Shown here: positions 19,010 through 27,660 of the stretch, piece after piece
How the letters are laid out: each line of letters opens with the position of its first letter
Position numbering within the stretch: the stretch's first letter is position 1
Assembly (NCBI RefSeq): GCF_002256285.1
Contig: NZ_NKJE01000021.1
Location: forward strand, 1 to 64,000
DNA length: 64,000 nucleotides
Direction of reading: 5' to 3'
From: Flavobacterium sp. BFFFF1
Lineage (GTDB): Bacteria; Bacteroidota; Bacteroidia; Flavobacteriales; Flavobacteriaceae
Notes under the pieces: model-generated
Databases searched by the model: none
Told to the model about the DNA's origin: nothing
What the model saw: the letters and a program-made list of their open reading frames with translations, nothing else
Program-made: the position numbers and the translations under genes

Positions 19010-19777
19010 TTACAGTTTAATCAATGGTTTTCCCTGTAGCGCCTGGATCAAGGTGTAGGTCACGAATAAAAAATAGGCAATGGAAATGACAATTACATCC
19101 CTTTTACTTTTGGCCAACAGGTAGGTCAGCAAAGGGATAACCTGAATCGCATGAATCCCGAAGAAGTGCGCCACCCTCAAATCACCGTGGTTTTTACTCC
19201 AATTTAGTACCGGTATACCAGGAGTGCCGTCACTGTGGCCAATGGTATGTTTCAAAATGGAGCCCATTGCAAATCCTTCAAAAGCAAATAGGATTGTAAT
19301 CAGGATGCTTAATTTAACAGCGAGGACAATCGGTTCCGGTGCTGAGAATTGGTTTTGGCTAAAAAACAGGATCGCGATGTAGAGCGTGTGCAGCATAAGT
19401 ATTGTTATAGCCAATGCCATGATGTTGAAGACCAGCCGGTCAAATGCCGTGGCCACATTAAAGTGCGACATTTTTCCTCTTGCCGCCTGATACACGATTA
19501 ATAATAGTTCCAGCGAAAACACAACGACGATTGACCAACTGTATAGGCTCACCTGTTTTTGATTGTCAAGGTAGTGCAAATAAACACCCATCGTAATTGT
19601 GAAAAGCGCCGCACTTAGAAAGAATTTTGCCGGTTTTAACCACGCACTGATGCCCATTACCTGAACCGCGCTGTACCTGCTTATTGTAAAACACATTATT
19701 GCGCCCATGATGCATACCACGCTGTAAATCAGCAGCAGCTGATTCTTGTCTCGGATGATTTCGTATAATTGTCTCAT
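19010..19777 (-). CDS. Polytopic integral membrane protein of unknown function
   Basis: 255 residues with about seven hydrophobic segments (for example LLLIYSVVCIMGAIMCF, FFLSAALFTITMGVYLHYL, ILITILFAFEGFAMGSIL, VISIAYFLFVTYTLIQAL). A conserved-looking stretch WSKNHGDLRVAHFFGIHAIQ near residue 195 includes histidines that could bind metal or haem; I recognise the motif as recurring in bacterial membrane proteins but cannot name a function. The gene starts 4 bp after the SDR stop codon, so it is translationally coupled to it and likely under the same TetR control. Confidence 0.65.
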   Translation of the reverse strand: MRQLYEIIRDKNQLLLIYSVVCIMGAIMCFTISRYSAVQVMGISAWLKPAKFFLSAALFTITMGVYLHYLDNQKQVSLYSWSIVVVFSLELLLIVYQAARGKMSHFNVATAFDRLVFNIMALAITILMLHTLYIAILFFSQNQFSAPEPIVLAVKLSILITILFAFEGFAMGSILKHTIGHSDGTPGIPVLNWSKNHGDLRVAHFFGIHAIQVIPLLTYLLAKSKRDVIVISIAYFLFVTYTLIQALQGKPLIKL

Positions 19778-19781
19778 AGTT

Positions 19782-20567
19782 TCAAGATTTACTTTTTGGA
19801 CTGGCCAGTTTTTTTTTGATGTTCATCATGATGTAGTCCGGTGTGATTCGGGGCAAATTAGAGATGAACCAATTGTTGAATCCCGGTATTTTTTTCCCTT
19901 TTCCTTCCAGCAAAAGCGCTACCCCTTTTTTTGCAACATAGGCTGCAGAAACAGGTTTGTTGGCTTTGTAAGCATTTGTCTCCAGCATTTCTTTCGTCTG
20001 GAAAGGCGTATCAACAGGGCCGGGACAAAGCGCGGTAACGGTAACGCCCGATTTTTCCATTTCAGCAGCAACCGTTTCTGTAAATGCCAGTACAAACGAC
20101 TTGGTTGCGGAGTAGACCGAATAATATGGAAATGGGAGGAAAGAGAGCAGGGAAGCCACATTCATAATTTTACCAGATCGCCTTTTTGCCATTTCCCGAC
20201 CGAAAAGTTTGGTAAGAATTACGACGGCTGAAATATTCAGATCAATCATCATCAGCTCCTGTTCCAAAGAAGTTTCCGTGAAGGCACCATAGTTTCCAAT
20301 TCCAGCGTTGTTGACGAGCATATCTACGGCGATATCAGCATTCCTGACTTTCTCAAACAGCAGATAGGCATTGTCCTGAACCGATAAATCCAGCGCAAAG
20401 ATCGTTACCTGAATGCCAAATGAATTTTCAAATTCTTTTTTTTGTACTGCCAATTTTTCCCCGTTTCGGGCGACCAGAATCAGATTGAATTTTTGGGCAG
20501 CCAGCATTCGTGCCATTTCGCGACCGATACCTGAAGTGGCCCCTGTGATTAAGACAGTTTCTTTCAT
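19782..20567 (-). CDS. Short-chain dehydrogenase/reductase (SDR)
   Basis: 261 residues from ATG 20567; an upstream in-frame TTG at 20594 lies inside the operator and is rejected. Classical SDR fold: cofactor motif TGATSGIG at about residues 6-13, Arg-rich end of beta-2 (LVARNGEKL) favouring NADPH, LDLS, NNAG near 82, catalytic Ser in NVASLL and YSVYSATKS with YxxxK, then CPGPVDTPF. Substrate unknown. Second gene of a tetR-SDR-membrane protein cluster, with a palindromic site TGAACAATGTTCA 21 bp upstream of its start suggesting repression by the neighbouring TetR protein. Confidence 0.85.
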   Translation of the reverse strand: MKETVLITGATSGIGREMARMLAAQKFNLILVARNGEKLAVQKKEFENSFGIQVTIFALDLSVQDNAYLLFEKVRNADIAVDMLVNNAGIGNYGAFTETSLEQELMMIDLNISAVVILTKLFGREMAKRRSGKIMNVASLLSFLPFPYYSVYSATKSFVLAFTETVAAEMEKSGVTVTALCPGPVDTPFQTKEMLETNAYKANKPVSAAYVAKKGVALLLEGKGKKIPGFNNWFISNLPRITPDYIMMNIKKKLASPKSKS

Positions 20568-20587
20568 TTTAAACGGTTTTTTTTTAC

Positions 20588-20600
20588 TGAACAATGTTCA
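20588..20600. promoter_or_regulatory. Palindromic TetR-type operator upstream of the SDR gene
   Basis: TGAACAATGTTCA is a 13-bp palindrome in the 53-bp gap between tetR stop and the SDR start. It shares TGAACnnTGTTCA with a second site upstream of tetR. On the minus strand it directly abuts a weak -7-like TAATTTG. Confidence 0.65.
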
Positions 20601-20620
20601 AATTATTAATAAAAAAAATA

Positions 20621-21238
20621 TTAGTGGTTTTCGATAATCTTTAAAAATTCCTGATAGCCGTCTGACAGTATGGTTTCCGGACTTGTAAACTTAACGCCCT
20701 TGGTCCTGTTCCTGATTTCAAGGCAGCACATGCCATGCACGAGACTCCATATCATGAAGGCCAAAGGCTCCAAATGGTGTCCCTTAAAATGGCCTTTTTC
20801 CATGCATTGTGCTACGGTGCCTTTAAGTGCCTCAAACGTACCGATACCTTCATTCCATTCCTCTTTTTCTGAATGTTCAATGAATTCCATCGGCGCTTTA
20901 ATGTTGAACATCAAACCATACATTTCCGCATTTTCAATGGCAAATTTGATATACCGGATGCCCATTTTGCGGAGGCGTTCCATCGGATCTGCAATGATAA
21001 ACAGGTCTTTAAAACTGTTTCCCAATTCCTGGAAACCAATGGTATGTAAATCGTGCAGTATGGCATTTTTGTCCTTAAAATACACATATACCGTCCCCAC
21101 GCTGTAGTGAATTTCATCCGCGATGTTCCGGATGGTCGTCTGTTCGATGCCCCTTTCGAGAAACAGCTTTTTTGCCCCATTCAGAATCAGGCTTTTGAGG
21201 TTCTCTTTGTCGCGGGCTTTTCGATCAGCTACAGTCAT
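20621..21238 (-). CDS. TetR-family transcriptional regulator
   Basis: 205 residues. The N-terminal TetR_N domain (about 12-60) contains ILNGAKKLFLERGIEQTTI, RNIADEIHYSVGTVYVYFKDKNAIL, a canonical HTH. The C-terminal domain (WSLVHGMCCLEIRNR) binds an unknown ligand, of the TetR_C WHG type. Divergence of promoter elements supports autoregulation: on the minus strand a -7 TACATTTG (21263-21256) is preceded by an inverted repeat TTGAAC-N3-GTTCAA covering the expected -33 position. It is the first gene of the cluster with the SDR and membrane protein. Confidence 0.9.
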   Translation of the reverse strand: MTVADRKARDKENLKSLILNGAKKLFLERGIEQTTIRNIADEIHYSVGTVYVYFKDKNAILHDLHTIGFQELGNSFKDLFIIADPMERLRKMGIRYIKFAIENAEMYGLMFNIKAPMEFIEHSEKEEWNEGIGTFEALKGTVAQCMEKGHFKGHHLEPLAFMIWSLVHGMCCLEIRNRTKGVKFTSPETILSDGYQEFLKIIENH

Positions 21239-21255
21239 CGTATTATTTTCTGTTA

Positions 21256-21263
21256 CAAATGTA
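21256..21263 (-). promoter_or_regulatory. -7 element of the tetR promoter
   Basis: Minus-strand TACATTTG, exact match to TAnnTTTG, 17 bp before the tetR ATG. The TTG of the overlapping operator lies 21 bp upstream, in the usual -33 window. Confidence 0.6.
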
Positions 21264-21272
21264 TTGTTTTTT

Positions 21273-21287
21273 TTGAACGCTGTTCAA
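21273..21287. promoter_or_regulatory. TetR-type operator overlapping the tetR -33 region
   Basis: TTGAACGCTGTTCAA is an inverted repeat (TTGAAC / GTTCAA). It matches the SDR-upstream palindrome in TGAACnnTGTTCA and overlaps the putative -33 TTG, which fits autorepression. Confidence 0.65.
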
Positions 21288-21489
21288 TTTTTTTATAATG
21301 GAGGAATATGATAGTTGATAAGGGAGATCAATTGGCTGATAGCAGTAAGAAAAACCGGTATTAAACGTTTGCTGGTCCAGTTCGGCCCGCGAGGGAATCG
21401 CAGAATAGATTGTTTGTACTTAATCTTTAATTGCCCAATGCTACACCTAACAGGAAACCACAACCCAATACATTTGAAGTCAATTTTTA

Positions 21490-21576
21490 CTCGTCGACAC
21501 TTTACTGCCATTCGTCGACAGCAAAAAGGTGTCCGCCGAAAGAAACTGTGGTATTGATGCTTTTAAATTAGCTTTG
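21490..21576 (+). promoter_or_regulatory. Promoter P1: three LytTR-like boxes and -7 element (NO-sensing operon)
   Basis: Boxes CTCGTCGA (21490-21497), TTCGTCGA (21511-21518) and the weaker TCCGCCGA (21532-21539) are spaced exactly 21 bp. The last ends 29 bp before TAGCTTTG (21569-21576), an exact -7 consensus; the start codon follows after 24 bp. The architecture matches four other promoters in this window. The boxes resemble the AlgR site CCGTTCGTC (a LytTR protein), and the operon itself encodes a LytTR regulator, so this suggests feedback control. Confidence 0.75.
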
Positions 21577-21600
21577 ATTGGATAAACAGACTTTATAAAA

Positions 21601-22014
21601 ATGTCAAAATCACTGAACATTCTTCTTATCGAAGACGATGCCATCGAAGTAATGAAATTCCATCGGGTACTCGCCACATTAAAGATGAATCACAAAATCA
21701 TCGAGGCCAACAATGGCGAAGAGGCGTTGGTAATCTTAAAAGAGAGAGAAATCATTCCCGATATTATCATTCTGGATTTGAATATGCCCAAGATCAATGG
21801 GATCGAGTTTCTTCAGATCCTTAAGGCTGACGATTATCTAAAGTACATTCCGGCAATCATCCTGACGACTTCAAGTAATCATAGGGAAGTGATGGAGTGT
21901 TACCGTATCGGCATCGCAGGTTACGTTTTGAAGCCGCTGAAGTATGAGGATTATGTTGACCGCATTCAGAAAATGCTTTCTTATTGGAGTTTAAACGAAT
22001 TAATTTCCCGTTAG
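21601..22014 (+). CDS. Single-domain response regulator (REC)
   Basis: 137 residues, only a receiver domain of the Rcp1-like type. Acidic pocket E11-D12-D13, phosphoacceptor D59 in LDLNMP, TT of ILTTSS, and the conserved Lys of LKPLKYED are all present. It lacks an output domain, so it probably signals by protein contact or acts as phosphate sink or shuttle for the kinases downstream. First gene of the nitric-oxide sensing operon; the H-NOX gene begins 4 bp after its stop. The promoter directly upstream has three LytTR-like boxes. Confidence 0.9.
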   Translation: MSKSLNILLIEDDAIEVMKFHRVLATLKMNHKIIEANNGEEALVILKEREIIPDIIILDLNMPKINGIEFLQILKADDYLKYIPAIILTTSSNHREVMECYRIGIAGYVLKPLKYEDYVDRIQKMLSYWSLNELISR

Positions 22015-22018
22015 CCTT

Positions 22019-22561
22019 ATGTATGGAATTGTCAACCGCGCTATTGAAGACCTTGTAATTGCGAATTTCGGTGCTGAAAAATGGGAATTGATTAAAGAAC
22101 GAAGTGGCATTGATATCGATTTTTTTATCAGCAGCGAGCCGTATGACGATGACGTTACCTTCAAACTCGCCATAGCGGTTGCAGAGGAAATGGACATGAC
22201 AGTCGGCGAAGTTTTAATTGCCTTCGGAGAATGGTGGGTGATAAAAACCACTTCCGAAAAATATACCGGCTTAATGCAGTCAGGGGGCAATAACCTTAAG
22301 GAATTTTTATTAAATTTACCTAATTTCCATAATCGGGTGATGTTGATCTATCCAAAATTGACACCTCCGGAGTTTAAAGTATCGGATGTATCGGATGACA
22401 GCATTCACCTGCATTATTTTTCAAAACGCGAAGGGTTACAGGAGTTCGTTCGTGGGCTGATTCAGGGATTGGGAAAAATGTATCAGACTCCGGTCACAAT
22501 TCAGCTCCTGCAGACCCGTGATGACGGAAGCAATCACGAAATATTTAAAATTAGCTGGTAA
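22019..22561 (+). CDS. H-NOX haem nitric-oxide/oxygen sensor
   Basis: 180 residues, the normal length of a stand-alone H-NOX. The N-terminus MYGIVNRAIEDLV is the family signature. The proximal haem ligand is H104 (in NFHNRV) and the porphyrin-carboxylate motif YxSxR is complete as Y133-F-S135-K-R137. P116/P117 correspond to the haem-distorting proline region. Family knowledge: binding of NO breaks the His-Fe bond and inhibits an associated kinase. The kinase encoded 3 bp downstream has the matching HNOBA domain, which strongly supports a sensor-kinase pair. The distal pocket was not modelled, so NO versus O2 selectivity is inferred from the context. Confidence 0.92.
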   Translation: MYGIVNRAIEDLVIANFGAEKWELIKERSGIDIDFFISSEPYDDDVTFKLAIAVAEEMDMTVGEVLIAFGEWWVIKTTSEKYTGLMQSGGNNLKEFLLNLPNFHNRVMLIYPKLTPPEFKVSDVSDDSIHLHYFSKREGLQEFVRGLIQGLGKMYQTPVTIQLLQTRDDGSNHEIFKISW

Positions 22562-22564
22562 AAT

Positions 22565-25177
22565 ATGGCACAATTAGAATTTAAATTCGGGGAAGAATCC
22601 TTCAATAAATTATTCCCGTATTTTATTCTGATTGACAGTTCATTAACCCTAACAACGTTCGGGAGAAGCCTTCCTAAAATCTACCCTGAATTAAAGCCTG
22701 GAACGCTGTTTACCGATGCGTTCCGCGTCAAAAAACCACAAATCACAAACAATAGCTTTAAAGAATTCAGCAGTTTCATCGGACAATTGGTCGTGATTGA
22801 AAGTGTTGTTGATGGCATGGTCCTGAGGGGCCAACTCGAATCACATGACGGGCAATTGCTTTTCGTCGGGTCGCCTTGGTTTAATTCGATGAATGAAGTA
22901 GCCGAAAGGAATCTGACTATCAATGATTTCTCAATAAGCGACCCTTTGTTGGATTTGCTTCATGTAATGAAAAACCTGGAGATTTCAGCCCAGGAACTTA
23001 AAGAAACGCTGATTACAATCAACAACCAAAGAAACGAGCTGAAGAAAGCAAATAAGGAAATCCATGACATCGCCTTGTTCCCGACGCAAAATCCCGATCC
23101 GTTGATCCGGATCGATTTTGACGGAAATTTACTGAAGCGAAATCCTGCAGCTGATGTACTTTTGGAGTTTACCCATAATGGCGAAGTTTATAATGCTGCA
23201 GCCTTCTTTAAGCACATCATAGGCGAGATCGATGTGGAAAAGGAGCGGTACATTTTTGAAGCCCAGTCCGGCGGAAAATACTATTCTTTCGTCTGCAAAA
23301 GCCTGCGAGAGGAGAAATACATCAATATCTACGGGCGTGATATCACTGAGCAAAAAGAAACCAGTGCCGAACTCGAAAGGCTCTCTTTAGTAGCCAGCGC
23401 TAATGAAAACGGGATCGTATTTACATATCCCAACGGCGAGATCTTCTGGTGTAATGACGCCTATACCCATTTAACAGGTTACGACAAAGCTTTTATTATC
23501 GGTAAAACGCCAATTGAGATTGGTGTTTGTGCACAAACCAATAAAAGTGAGTTTTCCAAAATGCTTACTCCTTTTTACAGCGGCGCTCCTTTTGAGGTCG
23601 AGTTGGTGCACGGCCGAAAAGACGGAAGCTATTTCTGGTCACGCACTAAGGGACAGCCTATTTTTGATGAGCAGGGAAATGTAAAGCAGTATTTTGCGAT
23701 GATTGAGGACATTTCGCTTAAAAAACGCTACGACGAAAGTCTGGAGATTGAAAAAAGCAAATACCAGAGTATCATTGCGAATATGAATCTGGGACTGCTC
23801 GAAGTGGATCTGAATGATGTAATTACGTTATCTAACAACAGTTTCAGCGAAATCAGTGGATATCCTGCCGGAGATTTAATCGGTAAGAAAGCTTCTGCGT
23901 TGTTAATGCCTTTTGAAAGTCAGCAAATCCTGCAGTCAAAAAACGAAATGCGGTTGGAAGGCATCACAGATTCCTATGAAGTAAAGGTATTTAACAAACA
24001 GGGGGAAAAACGGCATTGGCTGATCAGCGGCGCGCCAAACTATGATCTCAATGGCAATCTTGTAGGCTCAATAGGGATACATCTTGACATTACAGAACAA
24101 AAACTCCAGGAGGAACAGCTGTACATACTGTCTTTAATTGCAGAAAAAAATATCAATGCCGTGGTCATTTCCGACAAGGATGGAAAATTAGAATGGGCTA
24201 ACACGAGTTTTCTGGAGATGTCCGGATTCGCTATGGAAGAAATTGTCGGCAGGAAACCGGGAGAGCTGCTGCAAGGACCGGATACCAATCCTGATACGGT
24301 TGCTTATCTAAAAGAGCGCATCAAAAAAGGACTGCCATTCAATTGTGAAATTGTAAATTATTCTAAATCAGGTAGAAAGTATTGGGTAAGCATCCAAGGA
24401 CAGGCCTTGTATAATAAGAGAAATGAAGTTGTAAAATTCTTTGCCATCGAGGAAGACGTTACTGCGAAGAAAGAGATGGAACACCAACGGGAATTTTTGA
24501 TGAACAGCCTCGCTAAGAGCAACAAGGAACTCGAAGATTATGCGGCTATAGTATCACACGATTTAAAATCGCCTTTGCATAGCATCCATTCCCTTATTGC
24601 CTGGATAAAGGAAGACAATGATAAGGAATTCAACGCCCAGACCCTGCAGTATCTCGGAATGATTGAAAATAAGGTCGAAAAAATGGACCACCTGATAGAG
24701 GGAATCCTGACCTATGCCAAAATTGATAAAGTGGAAGTGACGCTGGAGAATGTGTCCACTTCGGAAATCATTAACAACATCGTCAATATCATTCATATAC
24801 CCACTCATGTTAACGTAACCATTAAAAATGAATTGCCGATCATCAAAGGGGACCGCTACCGGGTGCAGCAGCTTTTTCAAAACATCATCAGCAATGCTGT
24901 AAATTACATAGATAAGCCAGAAGGAGTTGTAGAAGTTGCCTGCCAAAACCTTCCAAAGCACTACCTCTTTTCAATTGCGGACAATGGGCCCGGGATTGCA
25001 AAGGAAAATGAGGAAAAAATATTCAAGATATTTCAGTCTTTAGGAAACCGCGATAAGTCAACAGGTCTGGGACTTTCAATTGTTAAAAAAATAGTTGACC
25101 TTTATCAGGGTGAAATTTGGGTAGAGAGCGAAATGGGTAAGGGAACAACCTTTTTTATAAAATTAAATAAGTCATGA
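22565..25177 (+). CDS. H-NOX-associated PAS histidine kinase (HnoK-like, HNOBA domain)
   Basis: 870 residues, cytoplasmic (no membrane segment). Residues ~10-150 match HNOBA, the heme-NO-binding-associated domain: FPYFILIDSSLTL, GTLF, and LLFVGSPWFNSMNEVAERNL then DFSISDPLLDLL. A coiled coil (~150-180) leads to about four PAS/PAC domains (~180-640, with ISGYPAGDLIGKKA and MSGFAMEEIVGRKPGELLQG). HisKA has the H box AIVSHDLKSPL with H665; HATPase_c (to 868) has an N box QNIISNAVNY and G boxes DNGPGIA and TGLGLSI. No receiver domain. It ends in an ATGA overlap with the FIST gene. Expected to phosphorylate the REC and HPt proteins of this operon and to be inhibited by NO-bound H-NOX. Confidence 0.88.
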   Translation: MAQLEFKFGEESFNKLFPYFILIDSSLTLTTFGRSLPKIYPELKPGTLFTDAFRVKKPQITNNSFKEFSSFIGQLVVIESVVDGMVLRGQLESHDGQLLFVGSPWFNSMNEVAERNLTINDFSISDPLLDLLHVMKNLEISAQELKETLITINNQRNELKKANKEIHDIALFPTQNPDPLIRIDFDGNLLKRNPAADVLLEFTHNGEVYNAAAFFKHIIGEIDVEKERYIFEAQSGGKYYSFVCKSLREEKYINIYGRDITEQKETSAELERLSLVASANENGIVFTYPNGEIFWCNDAYTHLTGYDKAFIIGKTPIEIGVCAQTNKSEFSKMLTPFYSGAPFEVELVHGRKDGSYFWSRTKGQPIFDEQGNVKQYFAMIEDISLKKRYDESLEIEKSKYQSIIANMNLGLLEVDLNDVITLSNNSFSEISGYPAGDLIGKKASALLMPFESQQILQSKNEMRLEGITDSYEVKVFNKQGEKRHWLISGAPNYDLNGNLVGSIGIHLDITEQKLQEEQLYILSLIAEKNINAVVISDKDGKLEWANTSFLEMSGFAMEEIVGRKPGELLQGPDTNPDTVAYLKERIKKGLPFNCEIVNYSKSGRKYWVSIQGQALYNKRNEVVKFFAIEEDVTAKKEMEHQREFLMNSLAKSNKELEDYAAIVSHDLKSPLHSIHSLIAWIKEDNDKEFNAQTLQYLGMIENKVEKMDHLIEGILTYAKIDKVEVTLENVSTSEIINNIVNIIHIPTHVNVTIKNELPIIKGDRYRVQQLFQNIISNAVNYIDKPEGVVEVACQNLPKHYLFSIADNGPGIAKENEEKIFKIFQSLGNRDKSTGLGLSIVKKIVDLYQGEIWVESEMGKGTTFFIKLNKS

Positions 25178-26307
25178 AAATAGTACAGGCTTTAAAGATA
25201 GAGGACAAACCATGGAAGTTTTTTCAGGAGGACATCCCGTTACACAATCCGTTGGTTTTGGTATTTGCAGACCGTTTTTTGCTCGAAAAAAGCGAGGTGA
25301 TCAGCGATATCCGAAGCCGGTTTCCGTATGAGCATATCGTGTTTGGGTCAACTTCAGGCGAGATTGTCAGCGGGGAAGTGTATGAAAAATCGATAGTTGT
25401 CACAGCGATTGAGTTTGAAAAAAGCACTTTTCAGGTCGTTACAGAAAATATTCTGGATTATCATAAAAATGCAAGACCACTGGGCGAAGCACTATACGGT
25501 AAAATAAATAAGACAAACCTAAAGCATCTTTTTGTGTTGTCTGAAGGGAGTTTCGTAAATGGCAGCTCGTTAATTGACGGAATCGAAGACCACCTAAGCG
25601 ATGCAGTTTCCATCACGGGAGGCATGTGTGGCGACGATGCGCGCTTTTTAAAAACACTGGCCTCTTACAAGGAAAATCCCAAAGAAGGTGAAGTGGTCCT
25701 GATTGGGTTTTATGGGGAATCACTCGAAATCACTTTTGCCAGTTTCGGCGGATGGTTGCCATTCGGGCCGGAAAGGAAAATCACCAAATCAACCGGCAAT
25801 GTACTTTTTGAGATTGATGACCAATCTGCACTCGATTTATATAGAAATTATTTAGGTGATAAGGCCAGCGAGCTGCCCCAGGCATCTCTTTTGTATCCCT
25901 TGAATGTGACCCCTGAAGGAAAATCAGAGCCCGTCGTACGCACGATTCTGGGCATTGATGACAAGAACAATTCCATGATCCTGGCAGGCGATGTACCAGT
26001 GAATTCCAGGGTACAACTCATGATGGCTTCGGTGGACGGGATTGCTGCCGGCGCACAGAATGCCGCCGCCATTGCAATGGAAGGCAGGCAAACGCCACCA
26101 GATTTGGCAGTTTTGGTCAGCTGTATCGGACGAAAACTGGTGATGAACCAAAGGGTGGAAGAAGAGATCGAACAGGTTCAGGAAATCATCGGGCAGCAAA
26201 CTACGATTACAGGTTTTTATTCTTATGGGGAAATGGCACCATTCAACGGAAAAACGGCATGCGAACTGCACAACCAGACCATGACACTAACCCTAATCAG
26301 CGAATAA
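25174..26307 (+). CDS. FIST-domain sensor protein (NosP-like)
   Basis: 377 residues with FIST_N (about 25-220; FGSTSGEIVSG, GGMCGDDARF) and FIST_C (about 225-370). FIST_C hallmarks: SVDGIAAGAQNAA, SCIGRKLVM and GFYSYGEMAP then LHNQTM. FIST proteins of the NosP type bind haem and sense NO and are encoded beside NahK-like kinases; the next gene encodes exactly such a kinase. Gene overlaps: ATGA with the preceding kinase, one base with the following one. Haem binding is inferred from family and context, since the ligand residue cannot be identified by eye. Confidence 0.82.
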   Translation: MKIVQALKIEDKPWKFFQEDIPLHNPLVLVFADRFLLEKSEVISDIRSRFPYEHIVFGSTSGEIVSGEVYEKSIVVTAIEFEKSTFQVVTENILDYHKNARPLGEALYGKINKTNLKHLFVLSEGSFVNGSSLIDGIEDHLSDAVSITGGMCGDDARFLKTLASYKENPKEGEVVLIGFYGESLEITFASFGGWLPFGPERKITKSTGNVLFEIDDQSALDLYRNYLGDKASELPQASLLYPLNVTPEGKSEPVVRTILGIDDKNNSMILAGDVPVNSRVQLMMASVDGIAAGAQNAAAIAMEGRQTPPDLAVLVSCIGRKLVMNQRVEEEIEQVQEIIGQQTTITGFYSYGEMAPFNGKTACELHNQTMTLTLISE

Positions 26308-27347
26308 TGAATTCACTGCTCAAGCGACAGATTGCTAAACACCTGGATACCGGTCTAAACAATATCGATTTGTTTTTTAAGGCGGTGGACAATTCATATC
26401 AAAATTTTGAGGACCAGATTGCGATGCTGCAACGCGCGATGAAAATCAGCTCTGACGAACTCTATGCAGCCAACCAAAAGTTGCGGGAAGAGGCAGAGAG
26501 CCTCAAGGAGATCAACCGCAATCTTGAATCGGTTCTAAACTCGATGAATCTGGACTCTGCAAAAGTCACAGATAACAATACCCTGAAATCATCGGATTAC
26601 ATCAGGCAACAGGCGATCGAGATCGTAAAAATAAATAAACAGCGGGAAACGCTTTTGGGCAACCTTGAAAAGCAAAACCAGGCGCTGAATGAATATGCGC
26701 ACATGGTTTCTCATGATCTTAAGGCGCCTTTGCGCAGCATCGACACGCTGATCAACTGGTTTATGGAGGATAATGCAGAAATCATGAATGATTCCAATAA
26801 GAAATCAATGCATACGATATTGGCCAATGTTGAAAAAATGGACCTGCTGATCAAAGGTATTCTGGTGTACTCGTCAGTAGAAAAACAGGAAATAGATGAC
26901 CGGACAATCGATTTGAATATCTTGATAGATGAGGTCATTCGGACCATTCATATCCCTAAACACGTAACATTCACAATACACAATACTTTGCCAAAGGTGT
27001 TGGGCAACCCGTTTCGCTTCAACCAGCTGTTTCAGAATTTAATTCAGAATGCGATAAAATATAACGACAAAGACGCTGCGTCCATTGAAATCGGCAGTAC
27101 AGAAAATGAAAGTGAAATCGAGTTTTATGTCAAAGACAACGGCATAGGTATTGCGGAAAAGCACCAAGGTAAAATTTTCGACGTTTTTTCAAAATTGCAC
27201 AATAACGATCCATCCTCAGGTATTGGCCTTTCCATCGTGAAAAAGATTGTAGACTTATACGCCGGGAGAATCTGGCTTGATAGTCAGGAAAATGTTGGTA
27301 CCACCTTTTATTTTACTTTACCCAAAAACCATGGAACAGCCGAATAA
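26307..27347 (+). CDS. NahK-like cytoplasmic histidine kinase (NosP partner)
   Basis: 346 residues from ATG 26307, which overlaps the FIST stop codon (TAATG). A longer ORF from 26259 lies inside the FIST gene and is rejected. The N-terminus (LLKRQIAKHLD, FFKAVDNSYQNFEDQ, LQRAMKISSDELYAANQKL) is the coiled-coil segment typical of kinases paired with FIST proteins. HisKA: MVSHDLKAPLRS with H136. HATPase: QNLIQNAIKYND (N box), DNGIGIA (G1), SGIGLSI (G2). No PAS and no membrane segment. Its closeness in sequence to the kinase domain of the H-NOX-linked kinase (same HxDLK(S/A)PL, same GLSIVKKIVDLY) suggests duplication and a shared phosphoacceptor. Confidence 0.87.
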   Translation: MNSLLKRQIAKHLDTGLNNIDLFFKAVDNSYQNFEDQIAMLQRAMKISSDELYAANQKLREEAESLKEINRNLESVLNSMNLDSAKVTDNNTLKSSDYIRQQAIEIVKINKQRETLLGNLEKQNQALNEYAHMVSHDLKAPLRSIDTLINWFMEDNAEIMNDSNKKSMHTILANVEKMDLLIKGILVYSSVEKQEIDDRTIDLNILIDEVIRTIHIPKHVTFTIHNTLPKVLGNPFRFNQLFQNLIQNAIKYNDKDAASIEIGSTENESEIEFYVKDNGIGIAEKHQGKIFDVFSKLHNNDPSSGIGLSIVKKIVDLYAGRIWLDSQENVGTTFYFTLPKNHGTAE

Positions 27348-27648
27348 CAATTATATCGAACAACTTTCAGGCGACAGCATTGACTTTCGGGAAAAAATGA
27401 TTGCCATACTGAAACGTGAGCTACCTGAAGAAATCACGACATTTCAAAACCAGATTCAAAACAGTAATTTTGCTGAAGCGGCACAAAGTGTCCATAAACT
27501 CAAACATAAGATTTCCATATTGGGTCTTGAAAAAAGTTATTATATTGCTGAAGAATTTGAGGAACAGTTAAAAAAAAACAATACTGCGTTGCAATCTGAT
27601 TTTAAAGCCATTCTGGAGAAAATGCAGCAGTTTGTTCAGGAATTATAA
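27331..27648 (+). CDS. Histidine phosphotransfer (HPt) protein
   Basis: 105 residues from ATG 27331, overlapping the kinase end by 17 bp. A helical HPt domain with the active site VHKLKHKISILGL; H55 is the phosphoacceptor, with the conserved K two-to-three residues later and G after the SIL. It would shuttle phosphate between receiver domains in the same operon. An in-frame ORF from 27277 is inside the kinase gene and is not used. Confidence 0.85.
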   Translation: MEQPNNNYIEQLSGDSIDFREKMIAILKRELPEEITTFQNQIQNSNFAEAAQSVHKLKHKISILGLEKSYYIAEEFEEQLKKNNTALQSDFKAILEKMQQFVQEL

Positions 27649-27660
27649 TCTTATACACCT

